Shown here: positions 35,322 through 45,729 of the stretch, piece by piece
Position numbering within the stretch: the stretch's first letter is position 1
Layout of the letters: every line of letters begins with the position of its first letter
Origin: Muribaculaceae bacterium
Lineage (GTDB): Bacteria > Bacteroidota > Bacteroidia > Bacteroidales > Muribaculaceae
Direction of reading: 5' to 3'
NCBI GenBank assembly: GCA_022509065.1
Contig: JAFLTY010000018.1
Coordinates: forward strand, 1 to 46,898
DNA: 46,898 nucleotides
The notes under the pieces: generated by a model
What the model was told of the DNA's origin: nothing
Databases searched by the model: none
What the model saw: only the letters and a program-made list of their open reading frames with translations
Position numbers and translations under genes: made by a program

Positions 35322-36488
35322 ATGAAAATATCTGCTTCACTGCTCGCTTTGAAAGCCTCGACCTTGTTTATCGGCGCAAGTTTAATGGTCACAGCCTGTC
35401 ACTCGGATAGTAAGAAGGACACTGAGACGGCTGAGGTTCTGCCTGTTATTGATGTGGCAGTTCCGGTTGTCGATACTGTTACGATATATAAGACTTATCC
35501 CGGTTATCTTTCGGCCAATGCGTCGGTCGACTTGGTGGCACGTGTGAACGGTTACCTTTTAAGTCATCCTTACACAGCAGGCGAACCGGTAAAAAAAGGA
35601 CAGGTGCTTTTTAATATCGAGTCGAAGCAATATGTCGATGCTGTTAATCAGGCCAAAGCAGAGCTTGATAACGAGAAGGCGCAGTACGATTATTATGTGA
35701 AGAACTACGAGGCGATGAAAAAGGCCTATGCCAGTGATGCTGTCAGCGAAATGGAGTTGTTGCAGGCCAAAAGCAATATGGAGACATCTCAAGCAGCAAT
35801 AAGAAGCGCCGAAGCAGCATTGACAAACGCGCAGACCAACCTCGGGTATTGCACGGTACGCGCACCTTTCGACGGCAGGGTGACGGCAACTCCCTTGAGC
35901 GACGGGGCTTATCTGGCCGGTAGCGGCAGCCCTGTTACTCTTGCTCGCATCTATGACTCGTCGATAGTGACCGCAAATTTCAATATCGATGATAACGAAC
36001 TTATCGATATGGTGAACAGCGGCAGCTTCAATCATGACATCCTTGACCTCAAGCATATACCGGTCGAGTTTGGAGATACGCTTCCGCACAGCTACACTGC
36101 CGATCTTTCATATATGTCGCCGGTTATCGATGTTACTACCGGTCAAATGGTTGTGCAGGCTCATATCGACAACAAAAACAACGAGCTGCGTCCGGGCATG
36201 GTAGCTACCGTCAAGTTTCCCACCCAAGTTGTGCCCAATGGTATCATGATTGAGGATGCGGCTATAAGCAAAGACCAGCTCGGCTCGTTTGTCTACGTGG
36301 TGAACGATTCGGACAAGGTGGTTTATACTCCGATAACTACCGGAGAATTGGTCACCCCGACAATGCGCCTTGTCACGAAAGGTATAGCGCCCGGCGACCG
36401 TTATGTGACCAAAGCGTTGCTTAAAGTCCGTGACGGCATGAAGGTAAGCCCCCGGCTGCAAACCAATGAGAACGATATTCGTAAGTAA
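35322..36488 (+). CDS. periplasmic adaptor of RND efflux system 1 (AcrA/HlyD family), lipoprotein
   Basis: The 388-residue membrane-fusion protein links the inner-membrane pump to the outer-membrane channel. It has a lipoprotein signal ending VTAC. A split lipoyl domain follows (VARVNGYLLSHPYTAGEPVK and YCTVRAPFDGRVTATPLSDG) around a coiled-coil hairpin (about 105-165, rich in Ala, Glu and Lys). The beta-barrel and membrane-proximal domains come last, with NNELRPGMVATVKFP. It lies between its channel and pump genes. Confidence 0.95.
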   Translation: MKISASLLALKASTLFIGASLMVTACHSDSKKDTETAEVLPVIDVAVPVVDTVTIYKTYPGYLSANASVDLVARVNGYLLSHPYTAGEPVKKGQVLFNIESKQYVDAVNQAKAELDNEKAQYDYYVKNYEAMKKAYASDAVSEMELLQAKSNMETSQAAIRSAEAALTNAQTNLGYCTVRAPFDGRVTATPLSDGAYLAGSGSPVTLARIYDSSIVTANFNIDDNELIDMVNSGSFNHDILDLKHIPVEFGDTLPHSYTADLSYMSPVIDVTTGQMVVQAHIDNKNNELRPGMVATVKFPTQVVPNGIMIEDAAISKDQLGSFVYVVNDSDKVVYTPITTGELVTPTMRLVTKGIAPGDRYVTKALLKVRDGMKVSPRLQTNENDIRK

Positions 36489-36508
36489 ACACGATAATTG
36501 ATAGACTT

Positions 36509-39500
36509 ATGTTGTCGCGTTTTTTCATCAACAGGCCTATATTCGCCACAGTTCTGGCCATCCTCATGATTTTTGCCGGTCTGATGACGGTGAAGACACT
36601 TCCTGTGGCTCAATATCCGGAGATAACACCTCCTACCGTCATGGTAAGCGCCAGCTACCCCGGTGCCGACGCGCAGACTGTCGCCGAAACCGTGGGCATA
36701 CCCATCGAAGAGCAAGTCAACGGTATCGAAGGTATGATGTATATGAGCTCAACGTCGAGCAGTGACGGCTCGTACAATCTGACAATAACTTTCGAGAACG
36801 GTGTCGATCTTGATATGGCCACTGTCAAGGTACAGAACAGGATATCGCTCGCCGAGGCTTCCCTCCCGACATCGGTCAAACAGGAAGGCGTGTCGGTAAT
36901 GTCCGAATCGTCAAATATTGTGCTATTTATAGCCTTGAAGTCAGACGATCCTCACCGTTACGACGCCCTTTATCTCACCAATTACGCGAAGCTGCACATG
37001 GTCGATGACCTGGCGCGAGTGGACGGAGTAGGGGGCGTGGGTGCTTTCGGTGCCGGTGAGTACAGCATGCGTATATGGCTCGACCCTGCCAAGATGCAGG
37101 TGCGCGGTCTCACTCCCGCTGATGTTGTCGGCATGATAGAAAGTCAGAACATGGCTGTGTCGGCTGGGTCGGTGGGCGCTCCGCCCATCGGTTCGGATGA
37201 GCAGTTCCAGTACACTATAACGTCACAAGGTCGTCTGCAGTCGCCCGAAGAATTCGCCAATATAATTCTCCGAACCAATTCGGACGGCGGTATGTTGCGC
37301 TTGGGAGATATCGCTCGTGTCGACCTGGGCAGTCAGTCGTACGGTCAGGTGTCGCGTGTAAACGGCGAGGAAACAGCCCTTATCGCCATACAGCAGCTTC
37401 CCGGTGCGAATGCCCTTGATGTGGCAAAAAGAGTGGAAGCGCGTCTACAGGAGCTTGCACAGTATTTTCCGCAGGGCATCAAGTATGACGTAGTCATGAA
37501 TACCACCCAGGTGGTGACGGCATCGATTGACGAAGTATTGATGACTTTCCTCGAAACGACCCTTATAGTGATGGTAGTCATCCTGCTGTTCCTGCAGAAC
37601 TGGCGTGCTGTCGTCATACCTATGCTTACCATACCGGTGTCGCTCATCGCAACGTTCGCGGTCATGAAGGTCATGGGCTTCACAATAAACACCCTCACGC
37701 TCTTCGGCATGGTACTGGCCATCGCTATTGTGGTGGACGACGCCATAGTGGTTGTCGAGGACTGTGCCAGACTTCTCGACCAGGGTAAACTTACGCAGCG
37801 CCAGGCCGCGCTCAAAGCCATGCAGGAATTACAGGGACCTGTAGTCGGCGAAGTCCTCGTCCTGCTGTCGGTGTTTATTCCCACAGCTTTCATTTCGGGC
37901 ATAACGGGTGAGCTATACAAACAGTTCGCATTGACAATCGCTGTGTCGACGGCCTTCTCGGGTTTCAACGCGCTTACATTCACCCCGGCAATGTGCGCAC
38001 TCTTTCTTATGCCACGCAAACCGGCGCGTTTCTTCCTCTTCAAATGGTTCAACACAGCTTTCGGCAAGACCTTGTCGGGTTATGTCGGCCTTACGGGTCG
38101 CATGCTGAAGCATCCGCTGGTGTGTCTCGTCATCTTTGCCGGAATAATTGTTGCCGCTTTCTGGGGTTTCATGAAGTGGCCGACCAGTTACATACCATCC
38201 GAGGATCAAGGTTATTTCATCACGTCGGTTCAGCTCCCCACAGGGGCGTCACTCGACCGCACCGACGCCGTTCTGCGTCAAATTCAATCACAAGTGCAGG
38301 AAATCCCGGAGGTTCAGACTATCATGACCGTTTCCGGCCATTCATTTGCAGGAGGTGGCTCGGGGAGTAATTCCGGTTCGATGTTTGTCGTCCTCAAACC
38401 GTGGAACGAACGCAAAGGCAAAGAGCATTCGGTAGATGCCGTCATAGAGAAAGTGGATGCCATTACGTCGCGTATACAGGAGGCGGTTGTCTTTTCGATT
38501 AATCCTCCCGCCATTCCCGGGCTTGGGTTGACATCGGGTGCGCAGATGCAGATTCTTGATATCAACAGTCTCGGTGCCGACCAACTGTATAAGACAGTCC
38601 AGGCTATGCAGGAAGCCGGTGCCAACGACCCGAGGCTCGCTTCGGTCACCTCGATGTACGAGGGCAACGTGCCACAATATACAATAAAAATAGACCGCGA
38701 CAAGGTCAAAATGCAACAGCTCGCTCTCGAAGACGTGTATTCCGCCCTGTCAGCTTTTATGGGTGGCAGCTATGTCAACGACTTCGTTGAGTTCGGCCGT
38801 GTCTATCAGGTCAATATCTCGGCCGACGCAGTGTCTCGCGCCAATATTGACGACATATTGCAACTTGGTGTGCGTAACGCCAACGGCGATATGGTCACCT
38901 TCGGCTCTTTTGCCACCGTAGAGCCCTCGATGGGACAGGCTACAGTGAGCCGCTACAATATGTATCAGACGGCATCGGTAACGGGGACACCGGCCAAAGG
39001 CGTGTCGTCATCCGAAGGCATCAAAGCCATGGAGGAAATACTGCAAAAGACTGCCGGCGACAATTTCGGTTATGCGTGGACAGGCGAGGCTTATCAAGAA
39101 ACACAGGCCGGAACAACCATCACGATGGTACTTATCTTCGCCATTATCATCACCATACTGGTGCTTGCGGCTCAGTACGAGTCGTGGACAGACCCGATAG
39201 CTGTGGTCATAACAACGCCGACGGCTATTCTCGGAACCATTATGGGATGTATATTCCTTTCGCAGAGCATCAGCATTTACACCCAGATAGGCATCATATT
39301 ACTGTTGGGTATGGCCGCCAAAAATGCTATCCTTATTGTCGAGTATGCCATGGACTTCCGTAAGGCAGGCGCTCCAATCCTCCAGGCTGCCCTCGATGCC
39401 GGACGTATTCGCTTCCGTCCAATCATCATGACTGCTCTCGCTTTTGTCTTCGGTGTCATGCCCATGATTTTCGCCACCGGTGCCGGAGCCGCAAGCCGAG

Positions 39501-39703
39501 TATCGCTTGGAACGGCCGTCGTCTTCGGTATGGCGGTAAACGCCATCGTCGGAACACTGTTTGTGCCTAACTTCTGGGAACTGCTGCAAAGGTTCAACGA
39601 AAAGTACCTCAGCGGTCTATTCAAACAAATCAAACCCTCGGGAGTGGATACCAACATTACCTCGTCATCCGACTCAGACGATCCCTCGGTGGGTGACGTC
39701 TAA
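36509..39703 (+). CDS. RND efflux pump of system 1 (AcrB/HAE-1 type)
   Basis: The 1064-residue inner-membrane pump exports hydrophobic drugs, bile acids or similar compounds by proton exchange. It has the HAE-1 N-terminus (FFINRPIFATVLAILMIFAG; LPVAQYPEITPPTV), two large periplasmic loops and twelve predicted helices. The proton-relay Asp pair is in helix 4 (AIAIVVDDAIVVVED) and the partner Lys in helix 10 (GMAAKNAILIVEY). The signature SGFNALTFTPAMCALFL is also seen. The C-terminal tail is long, Ser/Asp-rich and probably disordered. Bile-salt export would suit a gut species but is inference. Confidence 0.96.
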   Translation: MLSRFFINRPIFATVLAILMIFAGLMTVKTLPVAQYPEITPPTVMVSASYPGADAQTVAETVGIPIEEQVNGIEGMMYMSSTSSSDGSYNLTITFENGVDLDMATVKVQNRISLAEASLPTSVKQEGVSVMSESSNIVLFIALKSDDPHRYDALYLTNYAKLHMVDDLARVDGVGGVGAFGAGEYSMRIWLDPAKMQVRGLTPADVVGMIESQNMAVSAGSVGAPPIGSDEQFQYTITSQGRLQSPEEFANIILRTNSDGGMLRLGDIARVDLGSQSYGQVSRVNGEETALIAIQQLPGANALDVAKRVEARLQELAQYFPQGIKYDVVMNTTQVVTASIDEVLMTFLETTLIVMVVILLFLQNWRAVVIPMLTIPVSLIATFAVMKVMGFTINTLTLFGMVLAIAIVVDDAIVVVEDCARLLDQGKLTQRQAALKAMQELQGPVVGEVLVLLSVFIPTAFISGITGELYKQFALTIAVSTAFSGFNALTFTPAMCALFLMPRKPARFFLFKWFNTAFGKTLSGYVGLTGRMLKHPLVCLVIFAGIIVAAFWGFMKWPTSYIPSEDQGYFITSVQLPTGASLDRTDAVLRQIQSQVQEIPEVQTIMTVSGHSFAGGGSGSNSGSMFVVLKPWNERKGKEHSVDAVIEKVDAITSRIQEAVVFSINPPAIPGLGLTSGAQMQILDINSLGADQLYKTVQAMQEAGANDPRLASVTSMYEGNVPQYTIKIDRDKVKMQQLALEDVYSALSAFMGGSYVNDFVEFGRVYQVNISADAVSRANIDDILQLGVRNANGDMVTFGSFATVEPSMGQATVSRYNMYQTASVTGTPAKGVSSSEGIKAMEEILQKTAGDNFGYAWTGEAYQETQAGTTITMVLIFAIIITILVLAAQYESWTDPIAVVITTPTAILGTIMGCIFLSQSISIYTQIGIILLLGMAAKNAILIVEYAMDFRKAGAPILQAALDAGRIRFRPIIMTALAFVFGVMPMIFATGAGAASRVSLGTAVVFGMAVNAIVGTLFVPNFWELLQRFNEKYLSGLFKQIKPSGVDTNITSSSDSDDPSVGDV

Positions 39704-39739
39704 TACCGGTTCCCAACTGTAAGAGAAGATTATGAATTC

Positions 39740-39773
39740 GTATGTTTGTATTCTGAAAAGGATGCAAACATAC
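39740..39773. repeat. inverted repeat between efflux operons
   Basis: GTATGTTTGTAT (39740-39751) pairs with ATGCAAACATAC (39762-39773), 12 bases with one wobble pair and a ten-base loop. It has no T-tract after it, so it may be an attenuated terminator or a protein-binding site. Confidence 0.55.
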
Positions 39774-39889
39774 AGTCGTGTGTGCCAGGAGGATGGCGTA
39801 TATTAAATGAAATTGTGGACAAATAGGGAAAAAAGTTGGAAGCTTTCGGAAATCATGTTAATTTTTAGGATTTATTTGCATTCAATAGC

Positions 39890-39920
39890 TTTTATAAGAC
39901 ACGTCCATTGTGTAATTTTG
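39890..39920 (+). promoter_or_regulatory. promoter of the second efflux operon
   Basis: TTTT (39890-39893, one base from TTTG), 19 bases, then TAATTTTG (39913-39920). The expected start is near 39927, giving a leader of about 70 bases. Confidence 0.6.
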
Positions 39921-39999
39921 TGCAAATTTTGGAAATTGCCAAATAAGGGTTCCGATTTGTGTACAACCATATCATTTAACTGATAATTTTTACTTTTTA

Positions 40000-41454
40000 A
40001 TGTCACTTAACACCAAACTTACAGTTACGATGTTGGGTATATGTATGTTATATGTATCTCCGGCATTGTACTCCCAGACGCAAGCGGACATCGGCCTTGA
40101 TAATGAATCAAAGGCGGTCGATTCGGTCACTCCTTCGGACACTCCGGTTCTTACGCTGGAAGAATGTCTTGAGATTGCGTTGAATACCAATCCCACCATC
40201 ACGGTAGCCGATTTAGAGATAACGCGAATGGACTACACGCGCAAGGATGTGTTGGCTCAGTTGTTACCAAACGTCGCTTTCGGTGCGAATTACAGCAGGA
40301 CTATTGCCAAACAGGTGGCTTATATGGATTTTGATATGAGTTCGTTGATGGGAGGAGGTGCCGGAGCGCCGGACGACAGCGACAGTAAATCGCGGGCTTC
40401 GTCTAACAACAGTGACGGCATTAAGATGGGTAGAGACAACTCCTGGCAACTTGGTTTTAACGCTTCACTGCCTCTTATCGCGCCTCAGTTATGGGCATCG
40501 CTTGATTTGTCGGACAGCCAGATAGCCCAAAGTGTCGAACAGGCAAGAGCCTCGCGTCTAAATCTGATTAATCAGGTGAGCAACGCCTATTATCAGCTAT
40601 TGCTCGCTCATGACTCGAAGCGAGTCATCCAGGAAAGCTACGATATGGCCAAACTCACCAATGAGATATACACCAAACAGTTTCAGGCCGGGGCGGCAAG
40701 CGAATATGATGTATTGCGCACGTCAGTGGCTATGAAGAATGTCGAGCCCGAACTGCTTCAGGCAGACATAGCGGTACGCCGTGCACAGTTGCAGTTGCAT
40801 GTCCTTATGGGTATGCCCGTCGAATTCGTGTTTGATATCGCCGGTCAGCTTGCCGACTACGAAAACACGATGTATAACGACGCTCTGATGCTTGATATGG
40901 ATTATAGCAACAACACTACGCTGGTAATGAATACCTTGCAGCAAAACACCATGAGCCAATCGCTCAAGGTGGCCAAACGCGCATGGTATCCGACATTGGC
41001 GCTGTCGGCGTCGTACAACTGGACATCGTCGTCCAACGGCAGTCCTTTTACAGGTTTGCGCTGGAGCCCTTACTCGGTTGTGGGTCTCACGCTTAATCTG
41101 CCTATCTATCAGGGTGGCTCGAGATGGAACAAGATAAAGGAGGCCGAGATTCAAGTAGAGCAACTGCGTCTCACACGCGATGACCTCGAGAAAAGCGTGG
41201 CCATGCAGGTCAACCTGGCACGCGACAATGTCATGCTCAATGTCAAGCAGATAGCCTCGAACGCCGAGAACGTCGGTCAGGCCGAAAGAGCGCACAACAT
41301 CATGGAGGAAAGCTTTAAGATAGGTGCGGCTTCGTATCTCGAACTGAGGGATTCCGAACTGGCGCTCACACAAACACGTCTTACATATTATCAATCTATT
41401 TATAATTATCTTGTAGCCCGTAGCGAGCTGACTTTGCTGCTCGGTCGCGAATAA
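40000..41454 (+). CDS. TolC-family outer-membrane factor of RND efflux system 2
   Basis: The 484-residue protein has a signal peptide (MLGICMLYVSPALYSQ at about 11-26). Two TolC repeats follow, beginning VLTLEECLEIALNTNPTITV and including FQAGAASEYDVLRTSVAMKN, YWPTLAL-like barrel strands (WYPTLALSASYNW) and FKIGAASYLELRDSELALTQ. A Ser/Asn/Gly-rich insert at about 115-145 (MGGGAGAPDDSDSKSRASS) is unusual and probably a surface or periplasmic loop. It belongs to a different subfamily from the channel of system 1, so the two pumps are unlikely to be a recent duplication. It is followed after 16 bases by the adaptor gene. Confidence 0.95.
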   Translation: MSLNTKLTVTMLGICMLYVSPALYSQTQADIGLDNESKAVDSVTPSDTPVLTLEECLEIALNTNPTITVADLEITRMDYTRKDVLAQLLPNVAFGANYSRTIAKQVAYMDFDMSSLMGGGAGAPDDSDSKSRASSNNSDGIKMGRDNSWQLGFNASLPLIAPQLWASLDLSDSQIAQSVEQARASRLNLINQVSNAYYQLLLAHDSKRVIQESYDMAKLTNEIYTKQFQAGAASEYDVLRTSVAMKNVEPELLQADIAVRRAQLQLHVLMGMPVEFVFDIAGQLADYENTMYNDALMLDMDYSNNTTLVMNTLQQNTMSQSLKVAKRAWYPTLALSASYNWTSSSNGSPFTGLRWSPYSVVGLTLNLPIYQGGSRWNKIKEAEIQVEQLRLTRDDLEKSVAMQVNLARDNVMLNVKQIASNAENVGQAERAHNIMEESFKIGAASYLELRDSELALTQTRLTYYQSIYNYLVARSELTLLLGRE

Positions 41455-41470
41455 AAATATTATTTCAAGC

Positions 41471-42508
41471 ATGGTACTCAAACAGTTATTTTTAATGGCC
41501 GGTGTCGCCGCTATTATCCCGATGGCGCTTATCTCATGTTCAAAAGAAGAGGCCAAACCAACATTAGTGACATCGGCTGACGATGAACTTCCCATAGTAG
41601 ATGTCGATGTGGTTTATGCCGCCGATGTGGCTCAAACCAAACAATATACGGCCAATGTCGAGGCTTTTAACTCAAACAACATCTCGCCGGCTACGATGAA
41701 CCGTATCAAGAGTATCAATGTAGAGGTAGGTGACCGGGTTAACAAAGGTCAGGTGCTTGCCACCCTGGATCAGTCGGCCATCACACAGCTCAAAGTCAAT
41801 CTTGATCAGATAGAACGCGAATATAACCGCGCTCTCCAGCTGCTTAATATCGGTAGCGGCACCCAGGCGGCCGTTGACCAATATAAGGCTCAACTGGACG
41901 CCGCACGGACACAGTACGACAACCTGCTTGAAAACACGGTGCTGACCTCTCCGGTATCCGGTGTGGTAACGGCGCGTAACTATGACCCGGGCGACATGAG
42001 CGGCACTATGCCGATACTTACTGTCGGTCAGATAAACCCTGCCGTCAAGATAATAATCAACATCACCGAGAACGACTTGGGCGGTGTCAAGACAGGTATG
42101 CCCGTCGATGTCACTTTCGACGCTTTCCCCGGTGAGGATTTCAAAGGTAAGATAGTCCGCATCTATCCTAATATCGATCCGGCCACCCGCACGTTCCAGG
42201 CCGAGGTTCAGGTCAACAATCCTCAGTCACGTCTTTTCCCGGGTATGTTTGCCCGCGTCTCGCTCGATCATGGCACGGCTAATCATGTCGTGGTGCCTGA
42301 CCGCGCTGTGGTAAAGCAGACTGGGTCTGGCAATCGATACGTCTATGTCTATAATAATGGCCGCGTGTCGTATAACAAGGTTGAATTAGGTCGCCAGGAC
42401 GGAAATCGTTATGAAATTCTGAGCGGAGTTAATGACGGTGACACTGTCGTCATTGCCGGTCAGACTCGTCTCGCCGATGGTGTAGAGGTTCAGCTAAAGG
42501 AAAAATAA
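41471..42508 (+). CDS. periplasmic adaptor of RND efflux system 2, lipoprotein
   Basis: The 345-residue membrane-fusion protein has a lipoprotein signal (PMALISC, lipid on Cys23). A lipoyl half-motif MNRIKSINVEVGDRVNKGQV is followed by a short coiled coil, the second lipoyl half (TVLTSPVSGVVTARNYDPGD), a beta-barrel (TGMPVDVTFDAFPGEDFKGK) and RLFPGMFARVSL. The hairpin is shorter than in system 1, in line with the different outer-membrane partner. Confidence 0.95.
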   Translation: MVLKQLFLMAGVAAIIPMALISCSKEEAKPTLVTSADDELPIVDVDVVYAADVAQTKQYTANVEAFNSNNISPATMNRIKSINVEVGDRVNKGQVLATLDQSAITQLKVNLDQIEREYNRALQLLNIGSGTQAAVDQYKAQLDAARTQYDNLLENTVLTSPVSGVVTARNYDPGDMSGTMPILTVGQINPAVKIIINITENDLGGVKTGMPVDVTFDAFPGEDFKGKIVRIYPNIDPATRTFQAEVQVNNPQSRLFPGMFARVSLDHGTANHVVVPDRAVVKQTGSGNRYVYVYNNGRVSYNKVELGRQDGNRYEILSGVNDGDTVVIAGQTRLADGVEVQLKEK

Positions 42509-42587
42509 ACACGCTTACTCTTTTACATAAAGACCATAGTATCAATCATTTAATCGTCAACTCACACAACCAAAATATATTTCAACC

Positions 42588-45500
42588 ATGAGTTTATATG
42601 GAAGCGCGGTGAAAAGACCCATCATGACGACGCTATGTTTCGTGGCTGTCGTAATCATGGGATTGTTTTCGCTAAGCAAGTTGCCCATCGACCTGTTCCC
42701 CGATATCGACACCAACACCATTATGGTGATGACCTCTTACCCGGGCGCCAGCGCGCAGGATATCGAGCAGAACGTCACCCGACCGCTTGAAAATGTGCTT
42801 AATTCCGTTGAGAATCTCAAACACATAACATCAAAAAGCCGCGAAAACATTTCGCTTATTACCCTTGAGTTCGAATACGGCCACGATATCGACGCTATAA
42901 CCAACGATGTGCGTGACAAACTCGATATGGTGGCGTCGACACTGCCTGACGATGCCGAGAACCCCATCATCTTCAAGTTCTCGTCCGACATGATTCCCGT
43001 TGTCCTTTTGTCGGTTCAAGCTGACGAAAGTATGCCGGGTCTTTATAAAATCCTTGACGACGCTGTGGCCAATCCTTTGGCGCGTGTTGACGGGGTAGGT
43101 TCGGTGTCCATATCCGGTGCACCGAAGCGCGAGATTCATGTTTATGTCGACCCGGCGCGTCTGGAAGCATACGGCATACCGGTCGAGACTATTTCGGGAG
43201 TGATAGTGGCCGAAAATCGCAACATACCCGGCGGTTCATTCGACGTGGGCTCCGATACATACTCTCTGCGCGTCCAGGGCGAGTTCACCTCGTCCGACCA
43301 GTTGGCCAACCTGGTCATAGGCAGCCGCAACGGCAAGAACGTATATCTGCGCGATGTGGCGACTATCGACGACTCGCTGGAGGAACGCACCCAGCAGACC
43401 TATAACGACGGCAAAAAAGGCGCTATGATTGTCATACAGAAACAAAGCGGCGCCAATTCCGTCCAGATATCCAACAAAGTCAAGCAGATGCTTCCGTCGC
43501 TGCAAAAGCGTCTGCCTTCGGACATCAACATTGGCGTTATCGTCGACACTTCGGACAATATACGTAACACCATAAGTTCGCTTGTCGAGACAGTATTGTA
43601 CGCGCTTTTGTTTGTCGTCATCGTGGTGTTCCTTTTCCTGGGGAGGTGGCGAGCGACCCTTATCATCACCATCACCATACCCATCTCGTTGATAGCCTCG
43701 TTCATCTATCTGGCTATCACGGGCGACTCGCTCAATATCATATCGTTGTCGGCGCTATCCATATCTATCGGTATGGTTGTTGACGATGCCATCGTTGTAC
43801 TGGAAAACGTCACCACACATATCGAGCGCGGATCCGACCCGAAACAGGCCGCTGTCCACGGCACCAACGAGGTGGCCGTATCGGTAGTGGCATCGACGCT
43901 TACCCTCATAGCGGTGTTCTTCCCACTGACACTTGTCACCGGCATGACAGGCGTAATGTTCCGCCAGTTGGGGTGGATGGTCACCATCATGATGATTATT
44001 TCGACCGTCTGCGCGCTCTCGCTCACACCTATGTTGTGCAGCCAGCTGCTAAGACTCAATAACAAACACTCGCGCCTTTACAATATCTTTTTCAAGCCCA
44101 TCAACAAGGGTCTGGACGCTTTCGATAACGGATACGCTTCGCTTCTGGGTCTTGTTGTCCGTCATAAGACATTAACTATCATAGCGTGTATCGGCATTTT
44201 TATCGGCTCGATAATGCTCATGAAATTTGTCGGCACAGAATTCTTCCCCACCAATGACGACGGTCGCCTCGGTGTGTCGCTCGAAACGCCCATCGGCACT
44301 CGCGTCGAGATAACACAGGAGGTAACTCAGCGCCTTGTGGACGAATGGCGAGAAAAATATCCGGAGATTCAAGTCATCAACTATTCGACCGGTACGGCGT
44401 CGTCCGACAATACCTTTGCGTCGCTGAGCGATAACGGCCCGCACATCGTTTCGATGAATATCCGTCTTCTCGACCCGGGTCTCCGTGAAAGAGGCATCGT
44501 TGAGATAGCCGGGGAGATGCGCCGCGATCTGTTGCGCTATCCGGAGTTTGTTAAGACTCAGGTCAATGTGGGTGGTATGCGAGGTGCCGGCATGGGAGGT
44601 CAGTCAACCGTCGACTTCGAAATCTACGGATACGATTTCACCGAAACCGACTCGGTTGCCCGTATGTTGCAGACCGAATTGACAAAAATACCGGGCACTG
44701 CCGATATCCGCATTTCGCGTTCGGACTATCAGCCCGAATACCAGGTTGATTTCGACCGCGAGAAGCTTGCCATCTATGGACTTAATCTGCAGACGGCTGC
44801 CACCTACCTGCGTAACCGCATAAACGGTGCTACGGCATCGAAGTTCCGCGAGGACGGCGAGGAATACGACATCAAGGTTATGTATGAACCGGGCAGTCGC
44901 ACGTCGCTCGAAGATTTGGAAAACGTCATGATATATAACGCGGCCGGCAACGGCGTCCGTGTACGCGATGTGGGCACTGTCGTCGAACGTTACTCGCCGC
45001 CTACTATCGAGCGAAAAGACCGCGAACGTGTCGTCACCGTGTCAACCGTCGTCCAGGACGTGCCGATGAGCGAAGTGGTGATGCAAGCCGAGGCCGCCAT
45101 CGACCGCATGGATATCCCCCAAGGCATTTCAATTGAGCTGTCGGGTAGCTTCGAAGACCAGCAGGAATCGTTCACCGACCTGCTCACTCTCGCTGTGCTT
45201 ATTATCATACTTGTATATATTGTCATGGCGGCACAGTTCGAAAGCTACACCTATCCGGGAATCATCATGTCATCGCTGTTGTTCGCGTTCTCAGGCGTAT
45301 TCATCATACTCTACCTGACGGGGCACACTCTCAATGTCATGTCGATGATTGGCGCGATAATGCTTATCGGTATAGTTGTTAAAAACGGTATCGTGCTTAT
45401 CGACTACATCCAGCTCAACCGCGAACGCGGACTCACCATACGTCGCGCCGTTATCGATGGCGGTAAATCGCGTCTGCGTCCCGTTGTCATGACCACGCTG

Positions 45501-45725
45501 ACCACCATTCTCGGTATGGTGCCTATGGCCGTCGGTACAGGGCAGGGTGCCGAGATGTGGCGTCCAATGGGTGTGGCTGTCATCGGCGGTCTCACTTTCT
45601 CGACAATACTGACGCTGCTGTTCGTCCCGGTAATGTATTGCGTCTTTGCTGCTACCGGTGTTCGGCGGTCACGACGTAAATTCCACAAAGACCTCGAAAA
45701 ACGTCAATCGCTAAAAAAAGTATAA
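42588..45725 (+). CDS. RND efflux pump of system 2
   Basis: The 1045-residue pump begins YGSAVKRPIMTTLCFVAVVI with LPIDLFPDIDTNTIMV, a motif pattern distinct from the HAE-1 pump of system 1 and closer to the SwrC/MdtB-like group. Helix 4 carries the paired aspartates (IGMVVDDAIVVLEN) and helix 10 the lysine (LIGIVVKNGIVLIDYI), so proton coupling is intact. A glycine/methionine-rich stretch (GGMRGAGMGGQSTVDF) lies in the second periplasmic loop. Substrate is unknown. The gene is followed four bases later by a PII-like protein gene. Confidence 0.96.
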   Translation: MSLYGSAVKRPIMTTLCFVAVVIMGLFSLSKLPIDLFPDIDTNTIMVMTSYPGASAQDIEQNVTRPLENVLNSVENLKHITSKSRENISLITLEFEYGHDIDAITNDVRDKLDMVASTLPDDAENPIIFKFSSDMIPVVLLSVQADESMPGLYKILDDAVANPLARVDGVGSVSISGAPKREIHVYVDPARLEAYGIPVETISGVIVAENRNIPGGSFDVGSDTYSLRVQGEFTSSDQLANLVIGSRNGKNVYLRDVATIDDSLEERTQQTYNDGKKGAMIVIQKQSGANSVQISNKVKQMLPSLQKRLPSDINIGVIVDTSDNIRNTISSLVETVLYALLFVVIVVFLFLGRWRATLIITITIPISLIASFIYLAITGDSLNIISLSALSISIGMVVDDAIVVLENVTTHIERGSDPKQAAVHGTNEVAVSVVASTLTLIAVFFPLTLVTGMTGVMFRQLGWMVTIMMIISTVCALSLTPMLCSQLLRLNNKHSRLYNIFFKPINKGLDAFDNGYASLLGLVVRHKTLTIIACIGIFIGSIMLMKFVGTEFFPTNDDGRLGVSLETPIGTRVEITQEVTQRLVDEWREKYPEIQVINYSTGTASSDNTFASLSDNGPHIVSMNIRLLDPGLRERGIVEIAGEMRRDLLRYPEFVKTQVNVGGMRGAGMGGQSTVDFEIYGYDFTETDSVARMLQTELTKIPGTADIRISRSDYQPEYQVDFDREKLAIYGLNLQTAATYLRNRINGATASKFREDGEEYDIKVMYEPGSRTSLEDLENVMIYNAAGNGVRVRDVGTVVERYSPPTIERKDRERVVTVSTVVQDVPMSEVVMQAEAAIDRMDIPQGISIELSGSFEDQQESFTDLLTLAVLIIILVYIVMAAQFESYTYPGIIMSSLLFAFSGVFIILYLTGHTLNVMSMIGAIMLIGIVVKNGIVLIDYIQLNRERGLTIRRAVIDGGKSRLRPVVMTTLTTILGMVPMAVGTGQGAEMWRPMGVAVIGGLTFSTILTLLFVPVMYCVFAATGVRRSRRKFHKDLEKRQSLKKV

Positions 45726-45729
45726 GCCT

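Larger units (their letters stand above)
39704..39999. other. 296-base region between the two efflux operons
   Basis: It contains a hairpin at 39740-39773 and the promoter of the second operon (39890-39920). No gene is visible. Confidence 0.6.

Noticed and set aside
37345-38067. Long minus-strand open frame opposite the first RND pump
   Set aside because: It is a shadow created by GC-rich codons of the pump; composition (runs of Thr, Ser, Met) is not protein-like.
43706-44065. Minus-strand open frame opposite the second RND pump
   Set aside because: Shadow of the pump gene with no start context or homology-like motifs.
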